64,000 nt of DNA from NCBI RefSeq assembly GCF_012932215.1, contig NZ_CP048788.1, positions 3,472,001-3,536,000 of the forward strand, read 5' to 3'. The position numbers were made by a program, and so were the translations under genes. The notes below the pieces were generated by a model. That model was given only the letters and a program-made list of their open reading frames with translations, was not told the origin of the DNA and did no database searches. Origin of the DNA: Roseobacter ponti. Its GTDB lineage: Bacteria > Pseudomonadota > Alphaproteobacteria > Rhodobacterales > Rhodobacteraceae. Shown here piece by piece: positions 55,749-63,857 of this stretch. The number at the start of each line of letters is the position of its first letter. Position 1 is the stretch's first letter.

Positions 55749-56849
55749 TCAGCCGTCTTCCCAGTCCTCGCCGATGGGCGAGCGTGGTTTTGCGCGTTCC
55801 TCGCGGATCATCCGGCGGGTCTCGCTTTCTTCGGCGGCATCAGACGGCTCAATCTGATCATCGCCGCGTCTGGTCTCGGTCAGCGCCAGTTCAAAGTACA
55901 AAGGGAAGTGGTCAGACCCGATGTGTTCGAGCCGCTCAAGCAACACAAGCCGGAACCGCGCGTCGTGAAACACATGATCCAGCGGCCAGCGCAGCAGGGG
56001 ATAAAAAGCATGAAAAGTATTATAGAGCCCGCGCCCGACGCGCGGGTCCAGCAGGCCGGACAGGCGCTGAAACCGCCGGGTCGTCGTCGACCAGGCAACA
56101 TCGTTGAGATCGCCCGCGATCACTGCCGGCAAGGCAGACTCCCGTGCCTGCATTCCGGCCAGAGCGATCTCGCTGTCGCGTCCCAGACTTGTATGACCGA
56201 TTGCCGGCGGCTCGGGGTGCAACACGAAAAGCCGCAGTTCGTCTCCGCAGGGCAGCGTGACAGTGGTGCGCACCGACGGCACCGCCTGCACCACCAGAAA
56301 ATCAACCGCTGTGTCACTCAGTGGCAGTTTTGACATAACGCACAGGCCGTATCCGTTATCCTGGGGCTGGCGGATAATCTCCGGATAATCCTCTTCAAGC
56401 GCATCACCCAGAGCGGCAATCCAGGGTTCGTCTGTCTCAAGGGCCAGCACGATATCGGGCCGGCGCGCGCGCACCAGGTTTACCAGCCGGTCATACTCCC
56501 GGTTGGACATTTTGACATTAGAGGACAGAACTGACAGCTGCCGTGAGAGGTCAGCTTTCAGCGATCCGGTCGCCGGGCGCGACTGCTGCGGCCAGAGCGG
56601 CGTGAATTTCACGATATAGCTTAAATGCGCAACCGCATTCAGCGCAAAGAGCACTGCGGCGATCTGAAGTGCAGCGCCGGGACCCGCAATAAGGGCTGCG
56701 ACAACCCCGGCGAGAGACAATACAAAAAGCTGCAGGCGCGGGAATGCGAGGCCCCGGATGACCCCCAGCGGGATCCGGGTGAGTGGCAGCAGCGTTGCGA
56801 GCGTTATCGCAAAAGCCAGCGCCCAGATCATTCCCTGAATTACTGTCAT
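55749..56849 (-). CDS. Endonuclease/exonuclease/phosphatase family membrane protein
   Basis: A 366-residue protein with two or three N-terminal membrane helices and an EEP catalytic domain: SSNVKMSNREYDRLVNLVRARRPDIVLALE contains the metal-binding Asn and Glu, GDLND is the core motif, and GSDHFPL holds the final Asp-His pair. The domain faces the periplasm if the topology is as predicted. Substrate is unknown; the family includes nucleases and lipid phosphatases. The C-terminal tail is charged. Confidence 0.88.
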   Translation of the reverse strand: MTVIQGMIWALAFAITLATLLPLTRIPLGVIRGLAFPRLQLFVLSLAGVVAALIAGPGAALQIAAVLFALNAVAHLSYIVKFTPLWPQQSRPATGSLKADLSRQLSVLSSNVKMSNREYDRLVNLVRARRPDIVLALETDEPWIAALGDALEEDYPEIIRQPQDNGYGLCVMSKLPLSDTAVDFLVVQAVPSVRTTVTLPCGDELRLFVLHPEPPAIGHTSLGRDSEIALAGMQARESALPAVIAGDLNDVAWSTTTRRFQRLSGLLDPRVGRGLYNTFHAFYPLLRWPLDHVFHDARFRLVLLERLEHIGSDHFPLYFELALTETRRGDDQIEPSDAAEESETRRMIREERAKPRSPIGEDWEDG

Positions 56850-56917
56850 ACTCTTATCCGGATCTGCGGCGTCGGAAATGCTCCGTCGGCTCCGCCGGTT
56901 CTAGCGGGTAGCGGACA

Positions 56918-56948
56918 TAAAAAAAACCCGGCGCGCAAAGGCACCGGG
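56918..56948 (-). terminator. Intrinsic terminator of the DUF1013 gene
   Basis: CCCGG (56927-56931) pairs with CCGGG (56944-56948); on the transcribed strand it is followed by at least seven T residues. It lies 24 bases after the stop. Confidence 0.8.
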
Positions 56949-56971
56949 CATTTTTACGCTTGTCGAAGGCA

Positions 56972-57769
56972 TCAGCCGGCGGATTTCCCGGCCTTTTCCT
57001 CGTCCTCGTCTTCGTCGTCGTCCCGCGTGCCTTCGGGAAGATTAAAGAAGCTTTCCGCATCCGAGAAATCGCCGGCACTGGCCTCTTCTTCTTCCTTGCT
57101 GTCTGCCTCGGTGTCACCCGAAAGGGTAAATGTCTCGAGGCCTTCGATGGCGGTGGGGATCTTCGGCTCGGCATCCATGCCAAGGCTCTGCTCGGTGCTG
57201 ACCAGCTTGCGGCGCTCGTCATCGCTCATCACCGGCGCATCGGCGGCTTTCTTGGCGGCGGCTTTCTGAACAACCGCATCAAGCTCTGACTGCTTGCAAA
57301 GCCCCAGAGCAACCGGATCGATCGGCTGGATGTTTGAGATATTCCAGTGTGTGCGCTCGCGGATTGCCTGAATGGTGGGTTTGGTCGTGCCCACCAGTTT
57401 GCTGATCTGTGCGTCGCTCAGTTCGGGGTGGAATTTCACCAGCCACAGGATCGACGCCGGACGATCCTGACGCTTGCTGAGCGGTGTATAGCGCGGCCCG
57501 CGGCGTTTTTCCTCGCCCTGGGCTGCGGCGTTAAATTTCAGCTGCAGTTTGTGCGTCGGGCTTTCCTGTGCTGCATCAATCTCATCCTGCGTCAGCTGAT
57601 TGTTGGCGATGGGATCAAAGCCTTTGACGCCCTGGGCCACGTCTCCGTCCGCAATACCCTGAACCTCCAGCTCGTGCATGCCGACAAAATCAGCGATCTG
57701 CTTGAAACTGATAGTGGTGTTATCGACCAGCCAGACGGCGGTGGCTTTTGCCATGATCGGTTGTGCCAT
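56972..57769 (-). CDS. trcR: DUF1013 family transcriptional regulator (TrcR-like)
   Basis: A 265-residue alphaproteobacterial protein of the DUF1013 family. WLVDNTTISFKQIADFVGMHELEVQGIADG near the N-terminus and WLVKFHPELSDAQISKLVGTTKPTIQAIRE in the middle resemble helix-turn-helix segments, and the last 60 residues are very acidic and low complexity. Family members are annotated as cell-cycle transcriptional regulator TrcR; I rely on memory for that name. The ATG at 57769 has AGGAG eight bases upstream. It diverges from the RNase T2 gene. Confidence 0.85.
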   Translation of the reverse strand: MAQPIMAKATAVWLVDNTTISFKQIADFVGMHELEVQGIADGDVAQGVKGFDPIANNQLTQDEIDAAQESPTHKLQLKFNAAAQGEEKRRGPRYTPLSKRQDRPASILWLVKFHPELSDAQISKLVGTTKPTIQAIRERTHWNISNIQPIDPVALGLCKQSELDAVVQKAAAKKAADAPVMSDDERRKLVSTEQSLGMDAEPKIPTAIEGLETFTLSGDTEADSKEEEEASAGDFSDAESFFNLPEGTRDDDEDEDEEKAGKSAG

Positions 57770-57907
57770 TTTTCTTCTCCTGCGACATCTCTTTCGGCCC
57801 ACATCTTCCCCGTCGCCTGGAAGGGCGGTCCCGGGTCCGGGACGGGTTTCCGTTGTGGGGGAACTCGGGCGCTGTATAGTCGCGAAAACGGGATAAGGAA
57901 AGACCCA

Positions 57908-58537
57908 ATGCGCGCGCTTGTGATCTGGCTGCTGGCCGCCCTGCCCGTCATGGCAGAAGACGACCGCGCCGGTGCGTTCGACTATTATGTCCTGTCGCTG
58001 AGCTGGTCACCGAACTGGTGCCTGCGCGAAGGCGACGACCGGAATTCACCGCAGTGTGAGCGCGGCACGGGCCACGGCTGGATCATGCACGGGCTGTGGC
58101 CACAGTATGACCGCGGCTACCCTCAGTACTGCCGGACCCGCGAGCGTTCGCCTTCGCGCCGCATGACCGATGAGATGGCTGATGTTATGGGCACCCCGGG
58201 ACTGGCCTGGCACCAGTGGAAAAAACACGGCGTCTGCTCCGGTCTGGATGCCACGGATTATTATGCGCTGTCACGCGAGGCCTACCGGCGGGTGGTGCGG
58301 CCTCAGATCTTCAGACAGCTGACGGATCCGGTGCGGTTGCCGGCCTCCGTCGTCGAGGAGGCCTTTCTGGAGGCGAACCCGCAACTGAGCCCCGACATGG
58401 TTACAATCACCTGCAAAGAGGGCCAGATCCAGGAGGCCCGCATCTGTCTGTCGCGCGATCTTGAGCCGCGCAAATGCGGGCCTGATGTATTACTTGACTG
58501 CCCGTCACCGAGTGCACTCTTTCAGCCGGTCCGGTGA
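57908..58537 (+). CDS. Secreted ribonuclease T2 family protein
   Basis: A 209-residue protein with a short signal peptide (cleavage near AEDD) and the two catalytic segments of RNase T2: WIMHGLWPQY (CAS I) and WHQWKKHGVC (CAS II). In CAS II the usual HEW reads HQW, so the conserved glutamate is replaced by glutamine while both histidines remain. Six or more cysteines suggest disulfides. It should act on RNA in the periplasm or outside. The stop overlaps the next gene's GTG as GTGA. The chosen ATG is the one that begins the signal peptide. Confidence 0.9.
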   Translation: MRALVIWLLAALPVMAEDDRAGAFDYYVLSLSWSPNWCLREGDDRNSPQCERGTGHGWIMHGLWPQYDRGYPQYCRTRERSPSRRMTDEMADVMGTPGLAWHQWKKHGVCSGLDATDYYALSREAYRRVVRPQIFRQLTDPVRLPASVVEEAFLEANPQLSPDMVTITCKEGQIQEARICLSRDLEPRKCGPDVLLDCPSPSALFQPVR

Positions 58538-58818
58538 GGTTGCCGCCGGTGCTTGCGGTGGCCCTGGTCAACATCGCCCTGCCCGCCGCACTGTCTGCAG
58601 GCCTTCGGCAGCTGACCGCGCCCCGATTGCAGCTCGTTGCATTCGCGATCTGTGTGATCCTGATCTTTTCGCTCAATCAGGTGTCCGGGCTGGCGCGGCG
58701 CTGGCTATGGCCGCTGCAGACGCTGAATATCGCGGCCGCACTCTTGTTGGGCAGCCTGACGGCATTTTCTGCCCTACCGGCACTCGGGCTGCTTTTGCGG
58801 ACCATGACAGGTGCGTAA
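58534..58818 (+). CDS. Small membrane protein coupled to RNase T2
   Basis: A 94-residue, strongly hydrophobic protein with about three membrane helices and no recognisable family. It begins with GTG overlapping the RNase T2 stop (GTGA), so its translation depends on that gene. It ends eight bases before the convergent quinone oxidoreductase gene. Function is unknown; a role in export or restraint of the RNase is conceivable but unsupported. Confidence 0.6.
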   Translation: MRLPPVLAVALVNIALPAALSAGLRQLTAPRLQLVAFAICVILIFSLNQVSGLARRWLWPLQTLNIAAALLLGSLTAFSALPALGLLLRTMTGA

Positions 58819-58825
58819 ACCTGCG

Positions 58826-59812
58826 CTAACCGCCGACTTTCAGGACGATCTTGCCGATATGCCCTGAGCTTTCCATGCGGGTATGCGCATCCGCGGCGTT
58901 CTCCAGCGCGAATTCCTGATCCATAACCGGTGCGACACGACCCGCGCTGATCAGCGGCCAGACGGCCTCCCGCAGATCTTCGGCAATCCGGGCCTTGGCC
59001 AGATCGCTTTGCGGACGCAGGGTGCTGCCGGTCATCGTCAGCCGCTTTGTCATAAGCTGCACAAAATTCACTTCGACCTTCGGCCCGTCCAGAAAGGCGA
59101 TCTGCACCAGCCGCCCGTCATTGGCGAGCGTTTTCAGGTTGCGCGGGATATAATCGCCGCCGACCATATCAAGTATCAGATCAGCGCCGCCCTCAGCCCT
59201 GATGCGCTCCACGAAATCCTCTTCGCGGTAATTGATCGCGATCTCGGCGCCAAGCCTCAGGCAGGCTTCGCACTTTTCGGCAGACCCGGCCGTCGTGAAG
59301 ACCCGCGCGCCAAAGGCGCGGGCCAGCTGGATCGCCGTCGTTCCGATGCCGGACGAGCCCCCGTGTACAAGAAACTTTTCGCCTGCTTTCAAACCGCCCC
59401 TGCCAAATACATTTGACCAGACCGTAAAGAAGGTCTCAGGCAGACAGGCGGCCTCTTTGAGCGACAGCCTGTCCGGCACCGGCAGACAGTGCGCGGCAGG
59501 TGTTGCAACGTATTCGGCGTATCCTCCACCCGGCAAAAGAGCACAGACCATGTCTCCGGGTGCCACTTCTGATACTCCCGCGCCCACAGCCACAACCTCT
59601 CCCGAAGCTTCCAGACCGGGCAGGTCGCTGGCACCTGCGGGCGGGTCGTAAAGGCCCGCACGCTGCAGTGCGTCCGGGCGGTTCACGCCGGCGAAGGCAA
59701 CTTTGATTACCACCTGACCATGTGCCGGCTGCGGCACCGGTCGTTCGGTGATCTGCAGCACATCCGGACCGCCTGCTCCGGTAATTTCAACGGCGCGCAT
59801 CATCTCGGTCAT
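58826..59812 (-). CDS. NAD(P)H-quinone oxidoreductase, zinc-independent MDR family
   Basis: A 328-residue medium-chain dehydrogenase/reductase of the QOR/PIG3 type. GVNRPDALQRAGLY is the N-terminal family mark, VHGGSSGIGTTAIQLARAFGA the NADPH-binding motif, and zinc ligands are missing, as expected. It reduces quinones with NADPH. It diverges from nothing close and lies downstream of the COQ9 gene on the same strand. Confidence 0.92.
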   Translation of the reverse strand: MTEMMRAVEITGAGGPDVLQITERPVPQPAHGQVVIKVAFAGVNRPDALQRAGLYDPPAGASDLPGLEASGEVVAVGAGVSEVAPGDMVCALLPGGGYAEYVATPAAHCLPVPDRLSLKEAACLPETFFTVWSNVFGRGGLKAGEKFLVHGGSSGIGTTAIQLARAFGARVFTTAGSAEKCEACLRLGAEIAINYREEDFVERIRAEGGADLILDMVGGDYIPRNLKTLANDGRLVQIAFLDGPKVEVNFVQLMTKRLTMTGSTLRPQSDLAKARIAEDLREAVWPLISAGRVAPVMDQEFALENAADAHTRMESSGHIGKIVLKVGG

Positions 59813-59918
59813 CGGCAGCGTCCTTCGGTTCTGTTATCTGTCTCTAACAGGCCTGACGCCCGCAGAAAACCGGATGTGCCACGGCACCCGGATGGTCGCT
59901 GCTGCCTGTCATGACGTA

Positions 59919-60632
59919 TCAGGGTCTGTCTGCCTCTCCGCGCGGGGCCGTCCAGCTGCCCGGCATTGTGTCGCGCTGTGCACGCGCCGGCGGTCTGATC
60001 CGACCCAGCACCCATTCCGGTCCGGCCATCAGGCGGCTCAGCGTCGGGCTTTTACGAACCTGCGATTTGAGCTTTTCGATCTGCATCACGTCCCCGATCC
60101 GGCGCTCAAGAAAGGCGCGCGTAGCCATCGCATCGGGGCTGTCATCCCCCAGCCAGTAAAGCACTGTGGACGAATAAACACCGCTGAGCGTCGCGCGCTT
60201 GGTGTACCAGTTATAATCCTCTGAAGTGTCGCCGAGGGCCGTCCAGATGTGATCTGCCGTGCCCCAGATCAGCCGCGCGCCGTCACCGGCATAGACCGGC
60301 AGCGCAAAGAGCGTGGTGCCCCGGCGCACAGCCTCTTTATTTTCACTGGCCCCGATGCGCATCCACACCGACTCAGTCACTTTCTCGCTGAACTTCAGGC
60401 CGGACATATCGATCGCGCCAAGCCTGTCGAGCATCACCTGATCACCGTTTTTGTGAAAGGCGATCGCGAGATCGACAGCGCCGCGCGGACAGACTGCCCG
60501 GGCCACGCCGGGGGCCATTTCCGCATCGCGTATTGCGGCCTGAAAAGTAGCCTCCGACCAGCCGTCAAAGGGTACGTGCAAAAGGGCTGCGTCCAGCAGC
60601 GCGGTTCTGGCCTCGTCATATGAAACGGTCAT
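59919..60632 (-). CDS. COQ9 family protein (ubiquinone biosynthesis)
   Basis: A 237-residue protein of the COQ9 family: HVPFDGWSEATFQAAI near residue 20, VWMRIGASENKEAVRR, and WTALGDTSEDYNWYTKRATLSGVYSSTVLYWLGD, the family's lipid-binding surface region. COQ9 supports the COQ7 hydroxylation step in ubiquinone synthesis. The ATG at 60632 (MTVSYDEAR) is preferred to an extension lacking family similarity. It diverges from rpsU. Confidence 0.93.
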   Translation of the reverse strand: MTVSYDEARTALLDAALLHVPFDGWSEATFQAAIRDAEMAPGVARAVCPRGAVDLAIAFHKNGDQVMLDRLGAIDMSGLKFSEKVTESVWMRIGASENKEAVRRGTTLFALPVYAGDGARLIWGTADHIWTALGDTSEDYNWYTKRATLSGVYSSTVLYWLGDDSPDAMATRAFLERRIGDVMQIEKLKSQVRKSPTLSRLMAGPEWVLGRIRPPARAQRDTMPGSWTAPRGEADRP

Positions 60633-60745
60633 GGGTCTGCTCCCGGGTAAAATACGCGTTGTACTGGACAAGATAGTGCGTCCTTGCTATATGCCCACTT
60701 CCTGCAAATCCTTGCAACTCAACTTAGAAAGGTGGTGAAAACCAC

Positions 60746-60952
60746 ATGCAGGTTAGTGTTCGCGACAACAACGTCGATCAGGCGCTTCGTGCCCTGAAGA
60801 AAAAGCTGCAGCGTGAAGGTGTCTTCCGCGAGATGAAGCTCAAGCAACATTTCGAGAAGCCGTCCGAGAAAAAAGCGCGCGAGAAAGCTGAAGCGATCCG
60901 CCGTGCCCGTAAACTGGCACGCAAAAAAGCACAACGCGAAGGAATGCTCTGA
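60746..60952 (+). CDS. rpsU: 30S ribosomal protein S21
   Basis: A 68-residue, very basic protein beginning [25 protein letters not shown], the standard S21 sequence, with a lysine- and arginine-rich tail. An AGAAAGGTGG site precedes the ATG. A strong terminator follows, so it is probably monocistronic. Confidence 0.97.
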   Translation: MQVSVRDNNVDQALRALKKKLQREGVFREMKLKQHFEKPSEKKAREKAEAIRRARKLARKKAQREGML

Positions 60953-60983
60953 GCATACCTCCGGATGTGACCGGACTTAAAAA

Positions 60984-61024
60984 AACCCCCGTATGGCCTG
61001 CGCCATGCGGGGGTTTCTTTTTTT
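60984..61024 (+). terminator. Bidirectional terminator after rpsU
   Basis: CCCCCG/CGGGGG and ATGGC/GCCAT build a long stem with T-rich sequence after it on the plus strand and A-rich sequence before it, so it may also stop the convergent VPLPA-CTERM gene. Confidence 0.9.
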
Positions 61025-61059
61025 GCGCGGGGGTCCGGGACAGGCCGGACCGTGCCGGT

Positions 61060-61578
61060 TCAGCTTTTGCGGCGACGGCGCAGCATCACGCCCGCCACGC
61101 CGAAGCCTGCAAGCATCAACGGCAGGGTGGCCGGCAGCGGAACGGCCTGAACCGCCCATGTGGCAGATACGGCGATATTGTCGCCCGCCTCGCTGAAATC
61201 AAAGATCAGCTCATTTTCCGACACGGTTACAGCCGGTTCACGGTCAAATCCGTTCTGAAAGATCGTCAGGCTGCCGAAAGCCGGCAATAGATCGTAGGTG
61301 TCCTGGATCACCAGACCGTTGCGGCCCCGGTTCTGCAGGAAGAACCTGTTTTCATCCAGTGTCAGCCGGACAAGATCGTGCAGCAGGTCGATCGTGTAGA
61401 ACTCAAGGAAGATGCCTTCACCGGCAGCAACCTCGCGTTTTCCCCACTCGCGCTGATGCGGAAGGTTATCTTCGAAATACTGAAAAATGGTAACGGTCTC
61501 GCCGTTAAAGGTCGCAGCCTGCGAGGCGCCGGTCCAAAGGCCGGCCGCGGCGACGACAGAGAGTAGCCCTCTGAACAT
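61060..61578 (-). CDS. VPLPA-CTERM sorting domain protein
   Basis: A 172-residue exported protein. The N-terminal signal is FRGLLSVVAAAGLWTGASQA; the middle is beta-rich with no recognised domain; the C-terminus is VPLPATLPLMLAGFGVAGV followed by RRRRKS, the tripartite VPLPA-CTERM sorting signal of Rhodobacterales. Such proteins are thought to be processed by an exosortase-type enzyme and delivered to the envelope. No exosortase is in this window. Confidence 0.88.
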   Translation of the reverse strand: MFRGLLSVVAAAGLWTGASQAATFNGETVTIFQYFEDNLPHQREWGKREVAAGEGIFLEFYTIDLLHDLVRLTLDENRFFLQNRGRNGLVIQDTYDLLPAFGSLTIFQNGFDREPAVTVSENELIFDFSEAGDNIAVSATWAVQAVPLPATLPLMLAGFGVAGVMLRRRRKS

Positions 61579-61901
61579 CGTAAACTCCGTAACTTGTTAA
61601 ACATACTGTGTACTTACAGCGTTAAAGATGGACCGGAACGCAGTTGATTTCAATCGTTCCCGCCGATACCCGCCGGCCCGTATTTTCAGGTTTTCTCGGA
61701 AACGTGCTGTATTTGACTGAAATACAGGGAAAAAAATTCCGCCCGCCGCGAAAACGCCCGGCGGATGTTATTTCAGCCGGCGGTTTGCTGTTTCGCCGTG
61801 CGCGCCAGTGACGTTCAGCCTGCCCGATTGTGTCTCTTCGCGACGTTCTTTCGGACTCACGGGAATCGACGCCGGGGTTTTCAGGGCCCCGTCAGGCCGG
61901 A
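61579..61901. other. Gene-free stretch with an inverted repeat
   Basis: No supported gene in 323 bases between the VPLPA-CTERM gene start and the Lrp gene end. It holds a perfect 8-bp inverted repeat CTGTATTT-N5-AAATACAG at 61707-61727, followed by an A/T-rich GGA-A-run-TTCC dyad. The promoter of the VPLPA-CTERM gene should lie at its left end. Confidence 0.6.
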
Positions 61902-62360
61902 TCAGACCGGAAGGGCGGTGGTTCGGAAAACCGTGCGTAAGGCAAAGCTCGACTGCATCTGTGCCACCCCTGGCAGACGCGCAAGATACTGTCGGTGGAT
62001 CCGGGCAAAGTCTTCGGTATTTTCCGCAACCACTTTCAGCAGATAATCCGCACTGCCGGCCATCAGATGACATTCCAGCACATCCGGGATGCGCCGGACG
62101 CCCTTTTCAAAGGCATCAAGTACCTCATCTGCCTGTCCCTGCAGGGTAATTTCGACAAAGACCGTTGTCGGCACGCCCATTTTCCTTGCGTCCAGCAGGG
62201 CCACATACCCATGGATGTAACCTTCCTTTTCGAGCCGCTGAACCCGCCTGTGACAGGCCGAGGGCGAGAGGTTCACATCTTCGCTGAGATCTGAATTGGA
62301 CAACCGCCCTTTCGTCTGCAGTGCGCCGAGGATTCGCCGGTCTGTTGGATCGAGAGCCAT
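61902..62360 (-). CDS. Lrp/AsnC family transcriptional regulator
   Basis: A 152-residue regulator with an N-terminal winged helix (TDRRILGALQTKGRLSNSDLSEDVNLSPSACHRRVQRLEKEG) and a C-terminal RAM domain whose ECHLMAGSADYLLKVV segment binds amino acids. It diverges from alanine dehydrogenase across 139 bases, which strongly suggests it is the alanine-responsive activator of ald (AldR type). Confidence 0.92.
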   Translation of the reverse strand: MALDPTDRRILGALQTKGRLSNSDLSEDVNLSPSACHRRVQRLEKEGYIHGYVALLDARKMGVPTTVFVEITLQGQADEVLDAFEKGVRRIPDVLECHLMAGSADYLLKVVAENTEDFARIHRQYLARLPGVAQMQSSFALRTVFRTTALPV

Positions 62361-62499
62361 TTGTGCAAAATTCTTTCGCCTGCGTGTGGATTCTCAGAAG
62401 ACTATTCGCAAAAGCACCCCCTTTACGAGGGATTTTTAATGCCCGATTGCACAGAGACGGGCGTATGCATCAGGAAATCAGGTCAGGGAGAAGACGGCG

Positions 62500-63618
62500 A
62501 TGATTATCGGTTGCCCCAAAGAAATCAAACCACAGGAATTCCGTGTCGGCATGACGCCCAATGCCGCGGGCGAGGCCGTCGCACATGGCCACCGCGTGCT
62601 GATCGAAACCGGTGCCGGTAAAGGCGCAGGATTTGAAGACAGCGATTATACCGACGCCGGCGCAGAGATCGCCGCAACGGCAGCTGACGTATTCAGCACC
62701 GCCGATATGATCGTAAAGGTGAAAGAACCACAGGCCGGGGAGCGCCGAATGCTGCGTGAAGGTCAGGTGCTCTTTACCTATCTGCACCTGGCACCGGACC
62801 CTGAGCAAACCCGCGATCTGATCGCTTCGGGGGCAACATGTATCGCCTATGAAACTGTGACCGATGACCGCGGCGGCCTGCCTTTGCTGGCGCCGATGTC
62901 GGAAGTGGCAGGGCGTCTGGCCCCTCAGGTCGGGGCCTGGACCCTGCAGAAAGCCAACGGCGGGCGCGGTGTTCTGATGGGCGGTGTGCCCGGTGTCGGC
63001 CCGGCGCGTGTGCTGGTGATCGGCGGCGGTGTCGTCGGCACCCATGCGGCCCGGATCGCGGCCGGTATGGGCGCGGATGTAACCGTGCTCGACCGTTCGC
63101 TGGCGCGTCTGCGCTATCTCGATGATGTCTTCGGGCAGCAGTTCAAAACCAGCTATGCCTCCGCCGGCAACACCATCGAGCTTGCCCGTGCTGCGGATAT
63201 GATTGTCGGCGCTGTCCTGATCCCCGGGGCCGCTGCCCCCAAGCTGATCAGCCGCGCGCAGCTTTCCGAACTGAAACCCGGCGCGGCCCTCGTCGATGTG
63301 GCCATTGATCAGGGTGGTTGTTTTGAAACCTCGCGTGCGACCACGCACCAGGATCCGGTCTATGATGTGGACGATATCATGCACTATTGCGTGGCGAATA
63401 TGCCCGGTGCTGTGGCTCGCACCTCGACGATTGCACTGGGCAACGCGACGATGCCTTTCATGCTGGCGCTGGCGGATAAGGGCTGGAAACAGGCCTGTCT
63501 CGATGATCCGCACCTGCTGGACGGGCTTAATGTGCATGCCGGCCAGCTGACCTATTTCGCCGTCGGCAAGGCGCTGGGGATCGATGTGGTCTCGCCCTCC
63601 ATAGTTGTAAAACAGTAA
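62500..63618 (+). CDS. ald: Alanine dehydrogenase
   Basis: A 372-residue NAD-dependent enzyme interconverting alanine and pyruvate plus ammonia. Lys75 (in KVKEPQ) and His96 (in YLHLA) are the catalytic residues at the positions known from the Mycobacterium enzyme. [22 protein letters not shown] is the NAD motif, and DVAIDQGGC holds the catalytic aspartate. GGAG lies nine bases before the ATG. The gene is followed by a strong terminator. Confidence 0.96.
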   Translation: MIIGCPKEIKPQEFRVGMTPNAAGEAVAHGHRVLIETGAGKGAGFEDSDYTDAGAEIAATAADVFSTADMIVKVKEPQAGERRMLREGQVLFTYLHLAPDPEQTRDLIASGATCIAYETVTDDRGGLPLLAPMSEVAGRLAPQVGAWTLQKANGGRGVLMGGVPGVGPARVLVIGGGVVGTHAARIAAGMGADVTVLDRSLARLRYLDDVFGQQFKTSYASAGNTIELARAADMIVGAVLIPGAAAPKLISRAQLSELKPGAALVDVAIDQGGCFETSRATTHQDPVYDVDDIMHYCVANMPGAVARTSTIALGNATMPFMLALADKGWKQACLDDPHLLDGLNVHAGQLTYFAVGKALGIDVVSPSIVVKQ

Positions 63619-63680
63619 CGATTGCGGGTCGTTAGCGGGCAAATGCCTGCTGCGTCCCGCCACGCCGGCTGAACTTCAGA

Positions 63681-63734
63681 AGCCCGGGGCACGGCGGATC
63701 TGCGCCGTGAAGCCCCCGCGACCCGGGCTCTTTT
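63681..63734 (+). terminator. Intrinsic terminator of ald
   Basis: AGCCCGGG (63681-63688) pairs with CCCGGGCT (63722-63729), enclosing a second stem CACGGCG/CGCCGTG, followed by CTTTT. Confidence 0.8.
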
Positions 63735-63810
63735 CTCAGAAAACCAGTGCTTTGATGGCTCGAATCGGGTTTAATCGGGTCAGAAAATTCATTTTTTGCG
63801 GGATATAACA

Positions 63811-63857
63811 ATGAAACAGAGTAACCGGATTTCAATGAAACAGAGTAACCGGATTTC
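63811..63857 (+). repeat. Tandem 24-bp repeat duplicating a start region
   Basis: The 24 bases at 63811-63834 recur at 63835-63857 with 23 of 23 matching positions. Each copy starts with ATG and encodes MKQSNRIS, so the product begins with two identical octapeptides. Confidence 0.95.
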
